A stretch of DNA of 64,000 nt from assembly GCF_004337505.1 (NCBI RefSeq), contig NZ_SJZI01000042.1:372001-436000 (forward strand). Reading direction: 5' to 3'. Shown here piece after piece: positions 44,236-53,234 of the stretch. The translations under genes were made by a program, and so were the position numbers. The notes beneath the pieces were generated by a model that worked only from the letters and a program-made list of their open reading frames with translations, ran no database searches and was not told the origin of the DNA. This stretch comes from Flaviaestuariibacter flavus. GTDB taxonomy: Bacteria > Bacteroidota > Bacteroidia > Chitinophagales > Chitinophagaceae. Positions within the stretch are counted from its first letter, which is position 1; every line of letters begins with the position of its first letter.

Positions 44236-45171
44236 ATGAAAAGCTGTCGCGTATTCTTAGTTCTGCTCCTGGTGCTTTCCGGCCTCGTGGTCGGGGCTCA
44301 GCGCGACAGCAGCCCGGTACGCGCCCGCACCGACAGTTCGATCAACGCACTTCGCGGCGGCACTGCCGGGGTCTTGTTGCCCGGCGATACCGTCCGCCGC
44401 GATACGTTTTTATTTCCGCCCTTGCGGATTGTACCGCGCCGTTTCGACAGCCTCGCCGAGGCGGCGCATCCCTTCCTGCGCTTTCGCGGCGGGGTGCGGC
44501 TGCGCGAATCGGTGCACCGCCCGGAGGGTAAGGAAGCAATTTTTTACAGCACCATGGGGCTGCTTCTCCTGTTTGCACTGGCCCGCAACGTATTTGCACG
44601 TTACCTGCAGGACCTTTTCCGGATCTTTTTCCACGCCAACCTGAAGCAGCGGCAGGCAAAGGAGGGGTTGCCGCAATCGCCGTTGCCATCGATCTTCCTC
44701 AATTTTCTCTTTGTGCTCAGCGGGGCGCTCTTTGCGGTGCTGCTGATTCAGCATTTCGGGCTCGGTACGCGTATCCCCTTCTGGCAGCTGCTCGGCTATG
44801 TCGCGGCCGCGCTGGCCGTCATCTACCTGGCCAAGTTCCTGGTGCTGCTGGTGGTGGGCTGGGTGTTCCGGGTGCCGGTGGCGGCCGAGTCGTACCTGTT
44901 TATCATTTTTACCGCCAACAAGATTATCGGGATGGTGCTGCTGCCATTTATTGTGTTGCTGGCCTTCAGCTCGGGTGGTCTCAGCACGGTCGCGCTTACG
45001 TTGAGTCTCATCCTCTTAGGTGGTATTTATGCGTACCGCTATTTCCTTTCCTGGGTTACCGTACAGCGCCTGGTGCGGCTTGGCTTTTTTCATTTCGTTC
45101 TTTACTTCCTGGCCTTTGAACTCGCCCCGTTGCTGCTGATTAACAAACTGTTGTTCCGCTTTTTAGGGTAA
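44236..45171 (+). CDS. DUF4271 integral membrane protein
   Basis: The 311-residue product has a signal peptide (MKSCRVFLVLLLVLSGLVVGAQ), a charged periplasmic stretch of about 90 residues, and six or seven hydrophobic segments in the C-terminal two thirds. The family is limited to Bacteroidota and has no known function; it is commonly found next to hemD, as here (36 bases upstream). The ATG at 44236 is chosen because a signal peptide and a -7 box fit it; the frame extends back to 44125 through the word repeat. Confidence 0.85.
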   Translation: MKSCRVFLVLLLVLSGLVVGAQRDSSPVRARTDSSINALRGGTAGVLLPGDTVRRDTFLFPPLRIVPRRFDSLAEAAHPFLRFRGGVRLRESVHRPEGKEAIFYSTMGLLLLFALARNVFARYLQDLFRIFFHANLKQRQAKEGLPQSPLPSIFLNFLFVLSGALFAVLLIQHFGLGTRIPFWQLLGYVAAALAVIYLAKFLVLLVVGWVFRVPVAAESYLFIIFTANKIIGMVLLPFIVLLAFSSGGLSTVALTLSLILLGGIYAYRYFLSWVTVQRLVRLGFFHFVLYFLAFELAPLLLINKLLFRFLG

Positions 45172-45175
45172 ATAC

Positions 45176-45195
45176 GTACCTTCGCCGTACTTTAG
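45176..45195 (+). promoter_or_regulatory. Possible -7 boxes upstream of hemD
   Basis: TACCTTCG (45176-45183) and TACTTTAG (45188-45195) each differ by one base from TAnnTTTG. Either could give hemD its own short-leader promoter inside the DUF4271-hemD spacer. Confidence 0.3.
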
Positions 45196-45207
45196 GTAAC
45201 CTACTTT

Positions 45208-46008
45208 ATGGTAAAACACGAGGTTTCAAAGGCTGGTGCGAAGGCCAACAACGGAATGCGCATCCTGATCACCCAGCCGCGGCCGGAAAGCGAAAAATCG
45301 CCCTATTTTGAGCTTGGCCGCAAATACGGCGTCGAGCTTGACTTCCAGCCCTTCATCCAGCTTGAGCCCATCTCTGCCAAGGAGTTCCGCAAGCAGAAGA
45401 TCGACATCGCGGCCCACAGCGCGGTGATCCTGACGAGCCGGAACGCCATCGACCACTTCTTCCGCACCTGCGAGGAAATGCGGATCGCGGTGTCGCAGGA
45501 TACCAAGTACTTCTGCATCACCGAAGCGGTGGCCCTCTACCTCCAGAAATTCATCCTCTACCGCAAGCGCAAGGTCTTTTATGGCGCCGACGGCTCCAAC
45601 AAGAGCCTGCTCGACGTTATCAACAAGCACAAAAGCAACGAAAAGTTCCTGTATGTATGCTCCGAAAACCAGCAGGATTCGGAGATCACCGGTTGGCTGA
45701 AGACCAATGGCTGCGACTTTTCGCTCGCCTTTATGTACCGTACGGTAAGCCGCGACGTAAAGGAATTGCTGAGCTCCACGTCCTTCGACGTGATCTGTTT
45801 CTTTACGCCCAGCGCCGTTAAAAGCCTTTTCGACAACCAGCCGGGCTTCAAGCAGAACGGCACGGTCATCGGGGCCTTTGGCTCCAATACCTCGAAAGCG
45901 GTGGAAGAGTCGGGGCTGACCCTCGGGATCAAAGCTCCGCAGCCACAGGCGCCCTCCATGGTAGCGGCGCTCGAACAGTTCCTGGCAGGATCGCTGAAAA
46001 AGAAATAA
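45208..46008 (+). CDS. hemD: Uroporphyrinogen-III synthase
   Basis: Closes hydroxymethylbilane to uroporphyrinogen III in haem and siroheme synthesis. The 266-residue product has the usual two-domain pattern, with ILITQPRPESEKSPYFELGRKYGVELDFQPFIQLEPI near the N-terminus, ILTSRNAIDHFF, and FTPSAVKSLFDN ... GTVIGAFGSNTSKAVEESGL near the C-terminus. Sequence conservation in HemD is low, but these positions fit the Bacteroidota form. Its neighbour hemW concerns haem as well. A terminator follows directly. Confidence 0.9.
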   Translation: MVKHEVSKAGAKANNGMRILITQPRPESEKSPYFELGRKYGVELDFQPFIQLEPISAKEFRKQKIDIAAHSAVILTSRNAIDHFFRTCEEMRIAVSQDTKYFCITEAVALYLQKFILYRKRKVFYGADGSNKSLLDVINKHKSNEKFLYVCSENQQDSEITGWLKTNGCDFSLAFMYRTVSRDVKELLSSTSFDVICFFTPSAVKSLFDNQPGFKQNGTVIGAFGSNTSKAVEESGLTLGIKAPQPQAPSMVAALEQFLAGSLKKK

Positions 46009-46014
46009 AGCAGG

Positions 46015-46036
46015 CGGGACCGTAAGGTCCCGTTTT
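46015..46036 (+). terminator. Intrinsic terminator after hemD
   Basis: Perfect 7-bp stem CGGGACC/GGTCCCG with loop GTAA, followed by TTTTCATTT; 6 bases after the stop codon. Confidence 0.8.
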
Positions 46037-46199
46037 CATTTCAACTCTGATTTTGCCCGTTTCAACGGGTTTGGTGTTAATATTTTTCGGGGAAAATGCA
46101 ATATTCGCCATGGCGGCCCGTTAAAGACGGTACGACAAAAGAGGCTTGCAAATGCAAAAAATTAGTTGTAACCTTGTCCCGTCAATTTTCACAAAAGCT

Positions 46200-46207
46200 T
46201 ATATTTG
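46200..46207 (+). promoter_or_regulatory. -7 box of the gldKLMN operon
   Basis: TATATTTG is an exact TAnnTTTG match, 16 bases before the ATG at 46224. A TTG at 46174-46176 lies 23 bases upstream, at the outer edge of the usual -33 spacing. Confidence 0.65.
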
Positions 46208-46223
46208 CCCAATACCCTCGTGT

Positions 46224-47522
46224 ATGACAATGAAAAACCAATACTTGGCTCTTATGGCCGCGGCCTCTTTCGCAATGGCCGGATGTGGCGCCGGGAAAAA
46301 AAGCGGCGGACCGCTGCCGAATGACGGCCAGGTCCACGGCGTAGCGATGGGAACACGCTATACGCTGCCCAAACCTCCCGGAATGGTCTACATCCCCCAG
46401 GGGACCTTCCACATGGGTCCTTCCGACGAAGATCCCGCCTACGCATTCAGCGCCCGTAACCGATCCGTATCCATCAGTGGCTTCTGGATGGACGCCACGG
46501 AAGTTACCAACAACATGTACCGCCAGTTTGCCTACTGGGTTCGTGACTCCATCGTAGCCAAGAAAATGGGCTACGTGAAGAGCGGCACCGACGGCAACGA
46601 GTACGTTGACTGGGCGAAAATGAAAACCTTCAAATGGGGTGATCCCAAGGTTGCCGAGCAACTCGGTCAGACCGACATCATCCTCTCCCCCGAAGACCGC
46701 ATCAACGGGAAGAAGGAAATCGACGCCACCAAAATCGTTTACCACTCCGAGACCTTCGACTACGGCGAGGCCACCAAGCGTGAGAACGCCGGCAAGCCCC
46801 GCTCGCAGTTCATCGTAAAGAAGGACGTTCGCGTTTACCCCGACACCCTGGTGTGGATCCGCGACTTCTCCTACTCGTACAACGAGCCGATGGCGAAGCG
46901 TTATTTCTCGCACCCGGCCTTCGGCAACTACCCGCTGGTAGGTGTCAGCTGGAAGCAGGCAACCGCCTTCTGCGAGTGGCGCACCCATTACCTCAACTCC
47001 TTCCTCGAGTCGAAGAAGCGGGCGCAGGAGTCCGACTTCCGCCTGCCTACCGAAGCCCAGTGGGAATATGCTTCCCGCGGCGGCCGCTCGCAGTCGATGT
47101 TCCCCTGGGGTAACTACTATCTCCGTAACAAAAAAGGCTGTCTCCTGGCCAACTTCAAGCCGGGTCGTGGTAACTACCCCGAAGACGGCGGTTTCTACAC
47201 CGTACGTGCCGATGCTTACTGGCCCAACGATTTCGGCCTGTATAATATGTCGGGCAACGTAGCCGAGTGGACTTCCTCCATTTACTACGAGGGCGGCTAC
47301 ACCTTCCAGCACGATATGAACCCCGACGTTCGTTTCAATGCAAAGGACACCGATCCCCCGAAGATGAAGCGTAAGGTGATCCGCGGTGGTTCCTGGAAAG
47401 ACGTAGGTTACTACCTGCAAACTTCCACCCGCACGTACGAGTACCAGGATTCTGCAAAATCCTACATCGGCTTCCGCAGCGTAATCGACCTGCCGGCTCA
47501 GCAAGGCCGTGGCCGTAAATAA
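46224..47522 (+). CDS. gldK: Gliding / type IX secretion lipoprotein GldK
   Basis: Outer-membrane lipoprotein that forms, with GldN (PorK/PorN), the ring of the type IX secretion system. The signal peptide ends at Cys21 (AMAGCGAG); a second ATG at 46230 is possible. The body is a formylglycine-generating-enzyme-like domain: GMVYIPQGTFHMGPSDED, PLVGVSWKQATAFCEWR, FRLPTEAQWEYASRGG, and GLYNMSGNVAEWTSS, with the C-terminal VIRGGSWKDVGY. Length 432 fits the family. It heads the gldK-L-M-N cluster and is separated from gldL by a strong hairpin. Confidence 0.97.
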   Translation: MTMKNQYLALMAAASFAMAGCGAGKKSGGPLPNDGQVHGVAMGTRYTLPKPPGMVYIPQGTFHMGPSDEDPAYAFSARNRSVSISGFWMDATEVTNNMYRQFAYWVRDSIVAKKMGYVKSGTDGNEYVDWAKMKTFKWGDPKVAEQLGQTDIILSPEDRINGKKEIDATKIVYHSETFDYGEATKRENAGKPRSQFIVKKDVRVYPDTLVWIRDFSYSYNEPMAKRYFSHPAFGNYPLVGVSWKQATAFCEWRTHYLNSFLESKKRAQESDFRLPTEAQWEYASRGGRSQSMFPWGNYYLRNKKGCLLANFKPGRGNYPEDGGFYTVRADAYWPNDFGLYNMSGNVAEWTSSIYYEGGYTFQHDMNPDVRFNAKDTDPPKMKRKVIRGGSWKDVGYYLQTSTRTYEYQDSAKSYIGFRSVIDLPAQQGRGRK

Positions 47523-47552
47523 TCCCATCAGTTTTTTTCAAACTCATTCAAT

Positions 47553-47593
47553 AAACAGGAGGTGGCTTTCGTTAGTAAAGCCGCCTCCTGTTT
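47553..47593 (+). terminator. Long hairpin between gldK and gldL
   Basis: AAACAGGAGG-T-GGCTTT (47553-47569) pairs over 17 positions, including one T-G pair, with 47577-47593; the loop has 7 bases. Only TTTC follows, so it is a weak terminator at best. It may act as an attenuator or RNA stabiliser that sets the gldK to gldLMN ratio. Confidence 0.55.
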
Positions 47594-47643
47594 CAACACG
47601 CTCTACTAACTTTTTAACCAACCATTTCTAAACGTTCAATTTT

Positions 47644-48423
47644 ATGGCAGCTGCTATCCCCCCTAAAGTAAGCAAGTACGTTGACGTAGTCGTTTCAATC
47701 GCTGCGGCACTTGTAATCTATGGTGCCCTCCAAAAGATCCTGCACTCTCCCACAGCCGACCTCTGGCTGAAGATCGGTCTGTACACGGAAGCCGTGGTAT
47801 TCCTTATCTACGGTGTCCTCTATATTATTTATCCCGCGGTTGGTGACGCGTCGCACAGCGAAGAGCTGCTGGTGGAGACTTCCGCCGGTACCAAGGCTGC
47901 CCCCGGTACCGTTCACGCGCTTGACAAGGCAATGGCCCAGGCCGACATCACGCCCCAGAACCTCAACCTGCTGGGCGAGAACTTCAAGAAGCTGAACACG
48001 ACCCTGACGAATATGAACCAGATCGCCGACGTAGTAAAGGTTACCGGCGACTACACTACCCGCACCGCCGAAGTTACCCAGGCCCTCTCCAAAGTGAAGG
48101 ATGCCTACCTCGGCGCCGCCAACTCCGTAAGCGCGTTCAACCAGTCGACCGAAGGCGCCAAGGTGTTCAACGAGCAGATGCAGGTGCTGACGAAGAACCT
48201 CTCTTCGCTCAACACGATGTACGAGCTGGAGCTGAAAGCCGGCAACAACAACATCCAGGCCCTGAATGGTTACTATGCAAAACTGGCTGAAAACGCCAAG
48301 TCGATGACCAACAGCGCTGAAGACGCCAAGAAGGTTCAGGAGCAGATCGGCGCCCTGGCCGGCAACCTGACCCGCCTCAACACGGTGTACGGCAACATGC
48401 TGAGCGCCATGCAGGGTCGTTAA
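47644..48423 (+). CDS. gldL: Gliding / type IX secretion motor protein GldL
   Basis: Inner-membrane protein that, with GldM, forms the proton-driven motor of type IX secretion and gliding. The 259-residue product has two transmembrane helices near the N-terminus (about 15-34 and 43-65: KIGLYTEAVVFLIYGVLYIIYP, which contains the conserved membrane Glu) and a long coiled-coil-like cytoplasmic tail rich in LN and NMNQI repeats. It lies 54 bases upstream of gldM. Order and sequence match gldK-L-M-N. Confidence 0.97.
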   Translation: MAAAIPPKVSKYVDVVVSIAAALVIYGALQKILHSPTADLWLKIGLYTEAVVFLIYGVLYIIYPAVGDASHSEELLVETSAGTKAAPGTVHALDKAMAQADITPQNLNLLGENFKKLNTTLTNMNQIADVVKVTGDYTTRTAEVTQALSKVKDAYLGAANSVSAFNQSTEGAKVFNEQMQVLTKNLSSLNTMYELELKAGNNNIQALNGYYAKLAENAKSMTNSAEDAKKVQEQIGALAGNLTRLNTVYGNMLSAMQGR

Positions 48424-48477
48424 TCGCCGACCGCAGAAAACCTAATTCAGAACCGACTTTTAAATATTTGACCCGAT

Positions 48478-50019
48478 ATGGCACTACCTAAAGAGCCACG
48501 GCAAAAGATGATCAACCTGATGTACCTGGTGCTGACAGCCCTGCTTGCACTGAACGTCTCGGCTGAGATTCTGAACGCTTTCCGAACTGTAGACAACAGT
48601 TTACAAAAGACAAATGCGACCGTCAATGCATCGACGGAGCAGATCATCGCTTCCCTGCAGGAGAAGATCAGCGATCCTTCTTCGCGTGCCAAAGCAGAAA
48701 TCTGGCTGCCCAAAGCCCAGAACGCCCAGGCTATGTCGAAGGATATGTTCAACTACATCCAGCAGCTGCGCGCCAAGATCCTCACAGCAGCCGACTTCGA
48801 TCCTAAGCGCATCAAAGACGGCAAGCCCGATTCTTCCTTCCGCGCAGATAACCTCGATATCGCTACCCGCATCATGGTGGAAGAAGGCGAAGGCAAAAAG
48901 CTTTTTGCCAAGCTGAGAGAGTACCGTGACCGCCTGCTGGCCATCGACCCGTTGATCGCCAAAGAATTCGCAAACAGCCTCCAGATCGACCTGAACATGC
49001 CGGTAACGCAGGACAAGTCGAACAAGACCCTGGAAGCCGCTTATTTCCACATGGTTCCCACGGTGGCTGCCATCACGATCCTGAGCAAGTTCCAGAATGA
49101 CGTTAAGACTTCAGAGAACAAGGTGGTTGCTTTCTGCCACGAGCAGGTAGGTAAAGTAACGGTTCGTTACGACACCTTTGCTGCCATCGTTGGCCAGAAC
49201 ACCAACTATGTGATGCCGGGCCAGGAAATTGAGATCAATGCGGGTGTAGGTGCGTTTTCGAAAGCTGCCGCCCCCCAGATCACGATCAACGGCCAGGGTG
49301 CTCCGCTCGGCGCTGACGGCCAGGCTACCCTCAAGGTTGCCGGCGGCGGCCTGGGCAAGCACAGCGTGCCCGTTGTGATCCGTTTCCAGGATCAGGATGG
49401 TAAAATGCAGACCGTAACAAAGAACATTGAATACACCGTGGGCCAGGCAAATGCCTCGATCGCCCTCGACAAGATGAACGTTCTGTATATCGGTGTAGAC
49501 AACCCGGTAACCATTGCCGCCTCGGGTGGTGGTGACGACCGCATCTCTGCTTCGATCTCAAACGGCTCGATCACCAAGGTTTCTGCTGGCAAGTACAACG
49601 TTCGCGTAAACAACCAGTCGGACGATACCAAAATCACCGTAACCGTTGACGGTAAAGTGGCCGGTATCTCTTCCTTCCGTGTTCGTAACATTCCCGACCC
49701 GATCGCGCAGGTGGGTAGCTATCCTTCCGGTGAAAACGTAAACGCCGGCGCCTTCAAGGCCCAGGCCGGTGTTGCCGCTTACATCAAGGACTTCCCCTTC
49801 GATATCAAGTACCAGGTAACTTCTTTCACACTCACCGCCGACAATGCCGAAGGTGACATTGAGGAAGCTCCCTGCACGGGCAACACCTGGAGCCCCAAAG
49901 CACAATCCATCATCCGCGGCCTCGCTGCCGGGCGTACGGTAACCATCGACGGTATCCGTGCCATCGGACCTGACGGCCGTACCCGCAAGCTGCCTTCACT
50001 CGTTTACTACATTAAATAA
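48478..50019 (+). CDS. gldM: Gliding / type IX secretion motor protein GldM
   Basis: Dimeric inner-membrane protein with a long periplasmic arm that links the GldL motor to the outer-membrane ring. The 513-residue product begins ALPKEPRQKMINLMYLVLTALLALNVSAEILNAF, with the single membrane helix and a conserved Arg/Lys just before it, followed by four periplasmic domains that end near KLPSLVYYIK. Length matches the family. gldN follows after 9 bases. Confidence 0.97.
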   Translation: MALPKEPRQKMINLMYLVLTALLALNVSAEILNAFRTVDNSLQKTNATVNASTEQIIASLQEKISDPSSRAKAEIWLPKAQNAQAMSKDMFNYIQQLRAKILTAADFDPKRIKDGKPDSSFRADNLDIATRIMVEEGEGKKLFAKLREYRDRLLAIDPLIAKEFANSLQIDLNMPVTQDKSNKTLEAAYFHMVPTVAAITILSKFQNDVKTSENKVVAFCHEQVGKVTVRYDTFAAIVGQNTNYVMPGQEIEINAGVGAFSKAAAPQITINGQGAPLGADGQATLKVAGGGLGKHSVPVVIRFQDQDGKMQTVTKNIEYTVGQANASIALDKMNVLYIGVDNPVTIAASGGGDDRISASISNGSITKVSAGKYNVRVNNQSDDTKITVTVDGKVAGISSFRVRNIPDPIAQVGSYPSGENVNAGAFKAQAGVAAYIKDFPFDIKYQVTSFTLTADNAEGDIEEAPCTGNTWSPKAQSIIRGLAAGRTVTIDGIRAIGPDGRTRKLPSLVYYIK

Positions 50020-50028
50020 CCGTTGAAT

Positions 50029-51063
50029 ATGAAAAACCTTGTCATTAAGGGTGGTTTATTCCTGATGCTGTTTACGCTGGCCTTCAACCAGGCCGACGCG
50101 CAGCGTTCGGGTCGCAAGCGCGCCACTACGCCTGCTGCCGGTTCCGGCAATACGCAGTCGGCAAGCGGCGACGTTCAGGAAAACACGAATGTGGCCAAGC
50201 CCCCGTCGGGTTACAACCCTTACGGCAATATTCCGATCGTCGTCGATTCTACCGGCAACTCGGACACCGCTACGAAAAAGTCAATGCGCAACGACAACGC
50301 CTACGACAAGACGGCACTGAACGAGCGTACCCCGCTGAGCTACGAGCACCTGCGCTGGGACGATGCCCTTTTCGCCGAGAAAGTTTGGCGCGAGCTGGAC
50401 CTCCGCGAGAAGATGAACCAGAGCTTCCGCTTCGATGGCACAGAGGATAATGGCTCGCAGCTGTTCATCAACATCCTGCTGAAGGCTGTGAACAGCGGCC
50501 AGATCACCGCTTTCGAAGACGACCGCTTCACGACACCGAAAACCCTCGCCGACCTGTCGCAGCTCACTATGGGCTCCGCCGATACGGCAGCTGTAACCGA
50601 CATCAACGATCCCTCCAAGATCGTTCGGTATACCGTTACGCGGGCCTCTTTCGATGCCAAAAGTGTCAATAAGCTCCGTATGAAAGAGGAGTGGGTGTTC
50701 GACCGCGAAGCCAGCCGCATGTTCGTGCGGATCCTCGGTATCGCCCCGCTGAAGACTTCATACGATCCGAGCGGTAAAGAGCGCGGCCAGTCGGTCATGT
50801 TCTGGGTATACTATCCCGACCTTCGCCCCCTGCTTGCCCGCTATGAAGTGTACAACCCCAAGAACATGGGCGCCAGCCGCATGACCTGGGAAGAGCTTTT
50901 CGAAGCCCGCATGTTCAGCTCCTACATCACCAAATCCACGCTCGACAACCCCGGTAACAAGAACATCCGCCAGATGATCAAGGACCCGATCCTGGCGCTG
51001 CTGGAAGGTGACAATGTAAAAGAACGCATCTTCAACTACGAGCAGGATCTCTGGTCGTACTAA
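50029..51063 (+). CDS. gldN: Gliding / type IX secretion protein GldN
   Basis: Periplasmic partner of GldK in the outer-membrane-associated ring. The 344-residue product has a signal peptide (MKNLVIKGGLFLMLFTLAFNQADAQ), a low-complexity segment, and the conserved core: DDALFAEKVWRELDLREKMN, IKEEWVFDRE-like RMKEEWVFDREASRMFVRILGIAPL, FWVYYPDLRPLLARYEVYN and WEELFEARMFSSYI. The ATG at 50029 is preferred over an in-frame TTG at 50023. It is the last gene of the cluster and is followed by a terminator. Confidence 0.97.
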   Translation: MKNLVIKGGLFLMLFTLAFNQADAQRSGRKRATTPAAGSGNTQSASGDVQENTNVAKPPSGYNPYGNIPIVVDSTGNSDTATKKSMRNDNAYDKTALNERTPLSYEHLRWDDALFAEKVWRELDLREKMNQSFRFDGTEDNGSQLFINILLKAVNSGQITAFEDDRFTTPKTLADLSQLTMGSADTAAVTDINDPSKIVRYTVTRASFDAKSVNKLRMKEEWVFDREASRMFVRILGIAPLKTSYDPSGKERGQSVMFWVYYPDLRPLLARYEVYNPKNMGASRMTWEELFEARMFSSYITKSTLDNPGNKNIRQMIKDPILALLEGDNVKERIFNYEQDLWSY

Positions 51064-51081
51064 GAAGACCGCATCATATCA

Positions 51082-51111
51082 AAAGCCCCGACGGTAACGC
51101 CGGGGCTTTTT
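51082..51111 (+). terminator. Intrinsic terminator after gldN
   Basis: AAAGCCCCG pairs with CGGGGCTTT around a 10-base loop, ending in a T run; 18 bases after the gldN stop. Confidence 0.85.
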
Positions 51112-51183
51112 CGTGCAGGCATATGCGCAGAAAAAAGCAAAATATTTCCGGTCCTTTACGAAAAAATATCGGAAAAATTATTG

Positions 51184-51192
51184 TACTTTTAC
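51184..51192 (+). promoter_or_regulatory. Orphan -7-like box
   Basis: TACTTTTAC, followed by CTCG as at 204-216 upstream of susC (13 identical bases). There is no gene downstream on this strand. Confidence 0.3.
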
Positions 51193-51304
51193 CTCGGTTT
51201 TTCATAGGATATTGGATTTTAAAACGGGGCCGGATTTCCATCCAGCCCTTTTCTTTTGCCCAAAGCGCAGCAAAGAGAAAGAACGCTGATCCCGGAGGCG
51301 GGAT

Positions 51305-51382
51305 ACGCAGATTGGTTATGATTTACGCGGATATTAATAACGGCATCTGTGTAAATCCTAACAGATCATAATAAATCTGCGT
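51305..51382. repeat. Nested inverted repeat of ACGCAGATT words
   Basis: Outer arms ACGCAGATT (51305-51313) and AATCTGCGT (51374-51382) are perfect inverted copies. Inner arms ATTTACGCGGAT (51320-51331) and ATCTGTGTAAAT (51345-51356) match at 10 of 12. It lies just beyond the uvrC stop codon and could also end uvrC transcripts. Confidence 0.75.
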
Positions 51383-51390
51383 TGCTGCTC

Positions 51391-53220
51391 TTATTCCGTT
51401 GCGGATTCAGCCTGTTCATCATCCCTATTGAAATAGGCCTTCACGATTTTCGCTTTACCGATGCCGATCACTTTTGCGAGTTCTTCGAGTGAAGACCGCC
51501 GCACCCCGGCTACGCTGCGAAAGGATTTGAGCAGCGTTTGTGCCGTGTTGGTGCCGATGCCTTTGATGTCTTCAAGCTCGTTCTTAAACGTGCCCTTGCT
51601 GCGCTTGTTGCGATGACTGGACACACCATGGTTGTGTACTTCGTCGCGGATGCGGCGGATCAGTAAGAGGCTCTCACTGTTGTAGGGAAGCTTCAGTGAT
51701 TCCTTGTCGCCGACGAAGAACAGTTCTTCCTCATTCTTCGCAAGTCCCACAAGCGTCATACGGCCCTGCAGGCCCAACTCCTCAATTGCTTCATGGGCAG
51801 CACCCAACTGGCCCTTGCCGCCATCGATGATGACCAGTTGCGGAAGGTCTTCTCCCTCGTTCACAAGGCGCCTGTAGCGGCGGAATACGCCTTCCTTCAT
51901 GGAGGCGAAGTCATTGTTCTTCCCCTCCGTCGTCTTCAGGTTGAAGATGCGGTAGTCCTTGCGGCTGGGCTCGCCATGGCGGAAGCAAACCATTGCCGAC
52001 ACAGGGAAAGACCCGTGGAAGTGCGAGTTATCGAAGCATTCGATGTGCACCGGCACCTCGGGCAGGTTGAGGTCGTTTCGGATGCCTTCGAGCACCGGGT
52101 ATTTATCTTTCTTAACGCCGACGTTGAGCCGCTCCTTGCTGCGTTGCTCGCCCACGAAATACAGTACATTCTTTTCGGAAAGCTCCAGGAGCTTCTTCTT
52201 TTCACCAGCCTTCGGGATCGTCAGGTGAACGCCGGGTTCGTCGTACTCGATCGGGAAAGGCGCTACGATCTCTTTGGCGCTGCTGTTGAAGGTGGAGCGG
52301 AGCTGCCCGATGGCAAAGCCGAGGATCTCCTCCACGGGCTCGTCGAGGTGGGTTTCGAGGCGCAGTGTTTTCGTTTGCACGATCGCGCCATTCTCCAGCA
52401 TCAGGTAATTGACGTAAGCCACATCGCCTTCCTTCTGGATGGAGAACACGTCGAGACCGTCCACCTGGTTGTTGACCACAATGGAGCGTGCCTGGTAATT
52501 CTCCAGGAAGCGGATCTTCTTATGCACCTGCTCGGCCTTCTCGAACTCGAGTGCTTCGGCATGTGCCTTCATTTCTTTTTTGAAGTGCTGGAAAACCGGT
52601 CCCAGCTGGCCTTTTAGCAGGTTCTTCACCTGGGCGATGTTCTCGTCGTAGTCTTCCATCGACTGGCGCGCCTCGCAGGGTCCTTTGCAGTTGCCGAGGT
52701 GAAACTCAAGGCATACCTTGAACTTTCCTTTTTCGATATTCCGCGGTGTGAGGTTGAGCGGGCAGGTGCGTAAGGGAATCGTTTGCTTGATGAAGTTGAG
52801 CAGGTCGCGCACTTTGCCTACGGAAGTATAGGGACCGAAATACTGCGAGCCGTCCTCGATCCGCTGGCGGGTGAGAAACACGCGCGGGAAGGGCTCGTTC
52901 TTGATCACGATCCAAGGATAGGTCTTGTCGTCCTTCAGGTTGATATTGAAAAGCGGCTGAAACTGCTTGATGAGCGAATTTTCGAGCAGGAAGGCGTCCT
53001 GCTCCGAGCCGACAATGGTAAACTCGATGCGCCGGATGCGGCGCACCAGCTCGTGAGTTTTGTAGCTGTGGTCGCTTTTGGTAAAGTAGGACGACACCCG
53101 CTTGCGGATGTGCTTGGCCTTGCCCACGTAGAGCAGGTTGCCATTGACATCGTAGTATTTATAGATCCCCGGTTCCTGGGGCAGGGTAGAGGCGATCTTC
53201 GAAAATTCTTCTGCCGTCAT
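51391..53220 (-). CDS. uvrC: Excinuclease ABC subunit C
   Basis: Makes both incisions in nucleotide excision repair. The 609-residue product has the GIY-YIG domain at the N-terminus (EPGIYKYYDVNGNLLYVGKAKHIRKRVSSYF), a Cys-rich segment (CLEFHLGNCKGPCEA), the UVR motif (EKAEQVHKKIRFLENYQ), the RNase H-like C-terminal nuclease domain (ECFDNSHFHGSFPVSAMVCFRHG, VIDGGKGQLGAA) and helix-hairpin-helix motifs (LEDIKGIGTNTAQTLLKSF). Complete and of normal length. The next gene upstream is a lipoprotein 14 bases away. Confidence 0.97.
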   Translation of the reverse strand: MTAEEFSKIASTLPQEPGIYKYYDVNGNLLYVGKAKHIRKRVSSYFTKSDHSYKTHELVRRIRRIEFTIVGSEQDAFLLENSLIKQFQPLFNINLKDDKTYPWIVIKNEPFPRVFLTRQRIEDGSQYFGPYTSVGKVRDLLNFIKQTIPLRTCPLNLTPRNIEKGKFKVCLEFHLGNCKGPCEARQSMEDYDENIAQVKNLLKGQLGPVFQHFKKEMKAHAEALEFEKAEQVHKKIRFLENYQARSIVVNNQVDGLDVFSIQKEGDVAYVNYLMLENGAIVQTKTLRLETHLDEPVEEILGFAIGQLRSTFNSSAKEIVAPFPIEYDEPGVHLTIPKAGEKKKLLELSEKNVLYFVGEQRSKERLNVGVKKDKYPVLEGIRNDLNLPEVPVHIECFDNSHFHGSFPVSAMVCFRHGEPSRKDYRIFNLKTTEGKNNDFASMKEGVFRRYRRLVNEGEDLPQLVIIDGGKGQLGAAHEAIEELGLQGRMTLVGLAKNEEELFFVGDKESLKLPYNSESLLLIRRIRDEVHNHGVSSHRNKRSKGTFKNELEDIKGIGTNTAQTLLKSFRSVAGVRRSSLEELAKVIGIGKAKIVKAYFNRDDEQAESATE

Positions 53221-53234
53221 GTGCTATTGCTTCG

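Larger units (their letters stand above)
51112..51390. other. Intergenic region between gldN and uvrC
   Basis: AT-richer than its flanks. It holds an orphan TACTTTTAC box (51184) and a nested inverted repeat (51305-51382). An 82-codon open frame on the plus strand (51123-51371) has no protein-like character. A small RNA starting near 51198 and running toward the uvrC 3' end is possible. Confidence 0.4.

Noticed and set aside
51123..51371. 82-codon open frame after gldN
   Set aside because: It runs through a -7-like box and an inverted repeat; residue composition is not protein-like and there is no start context.
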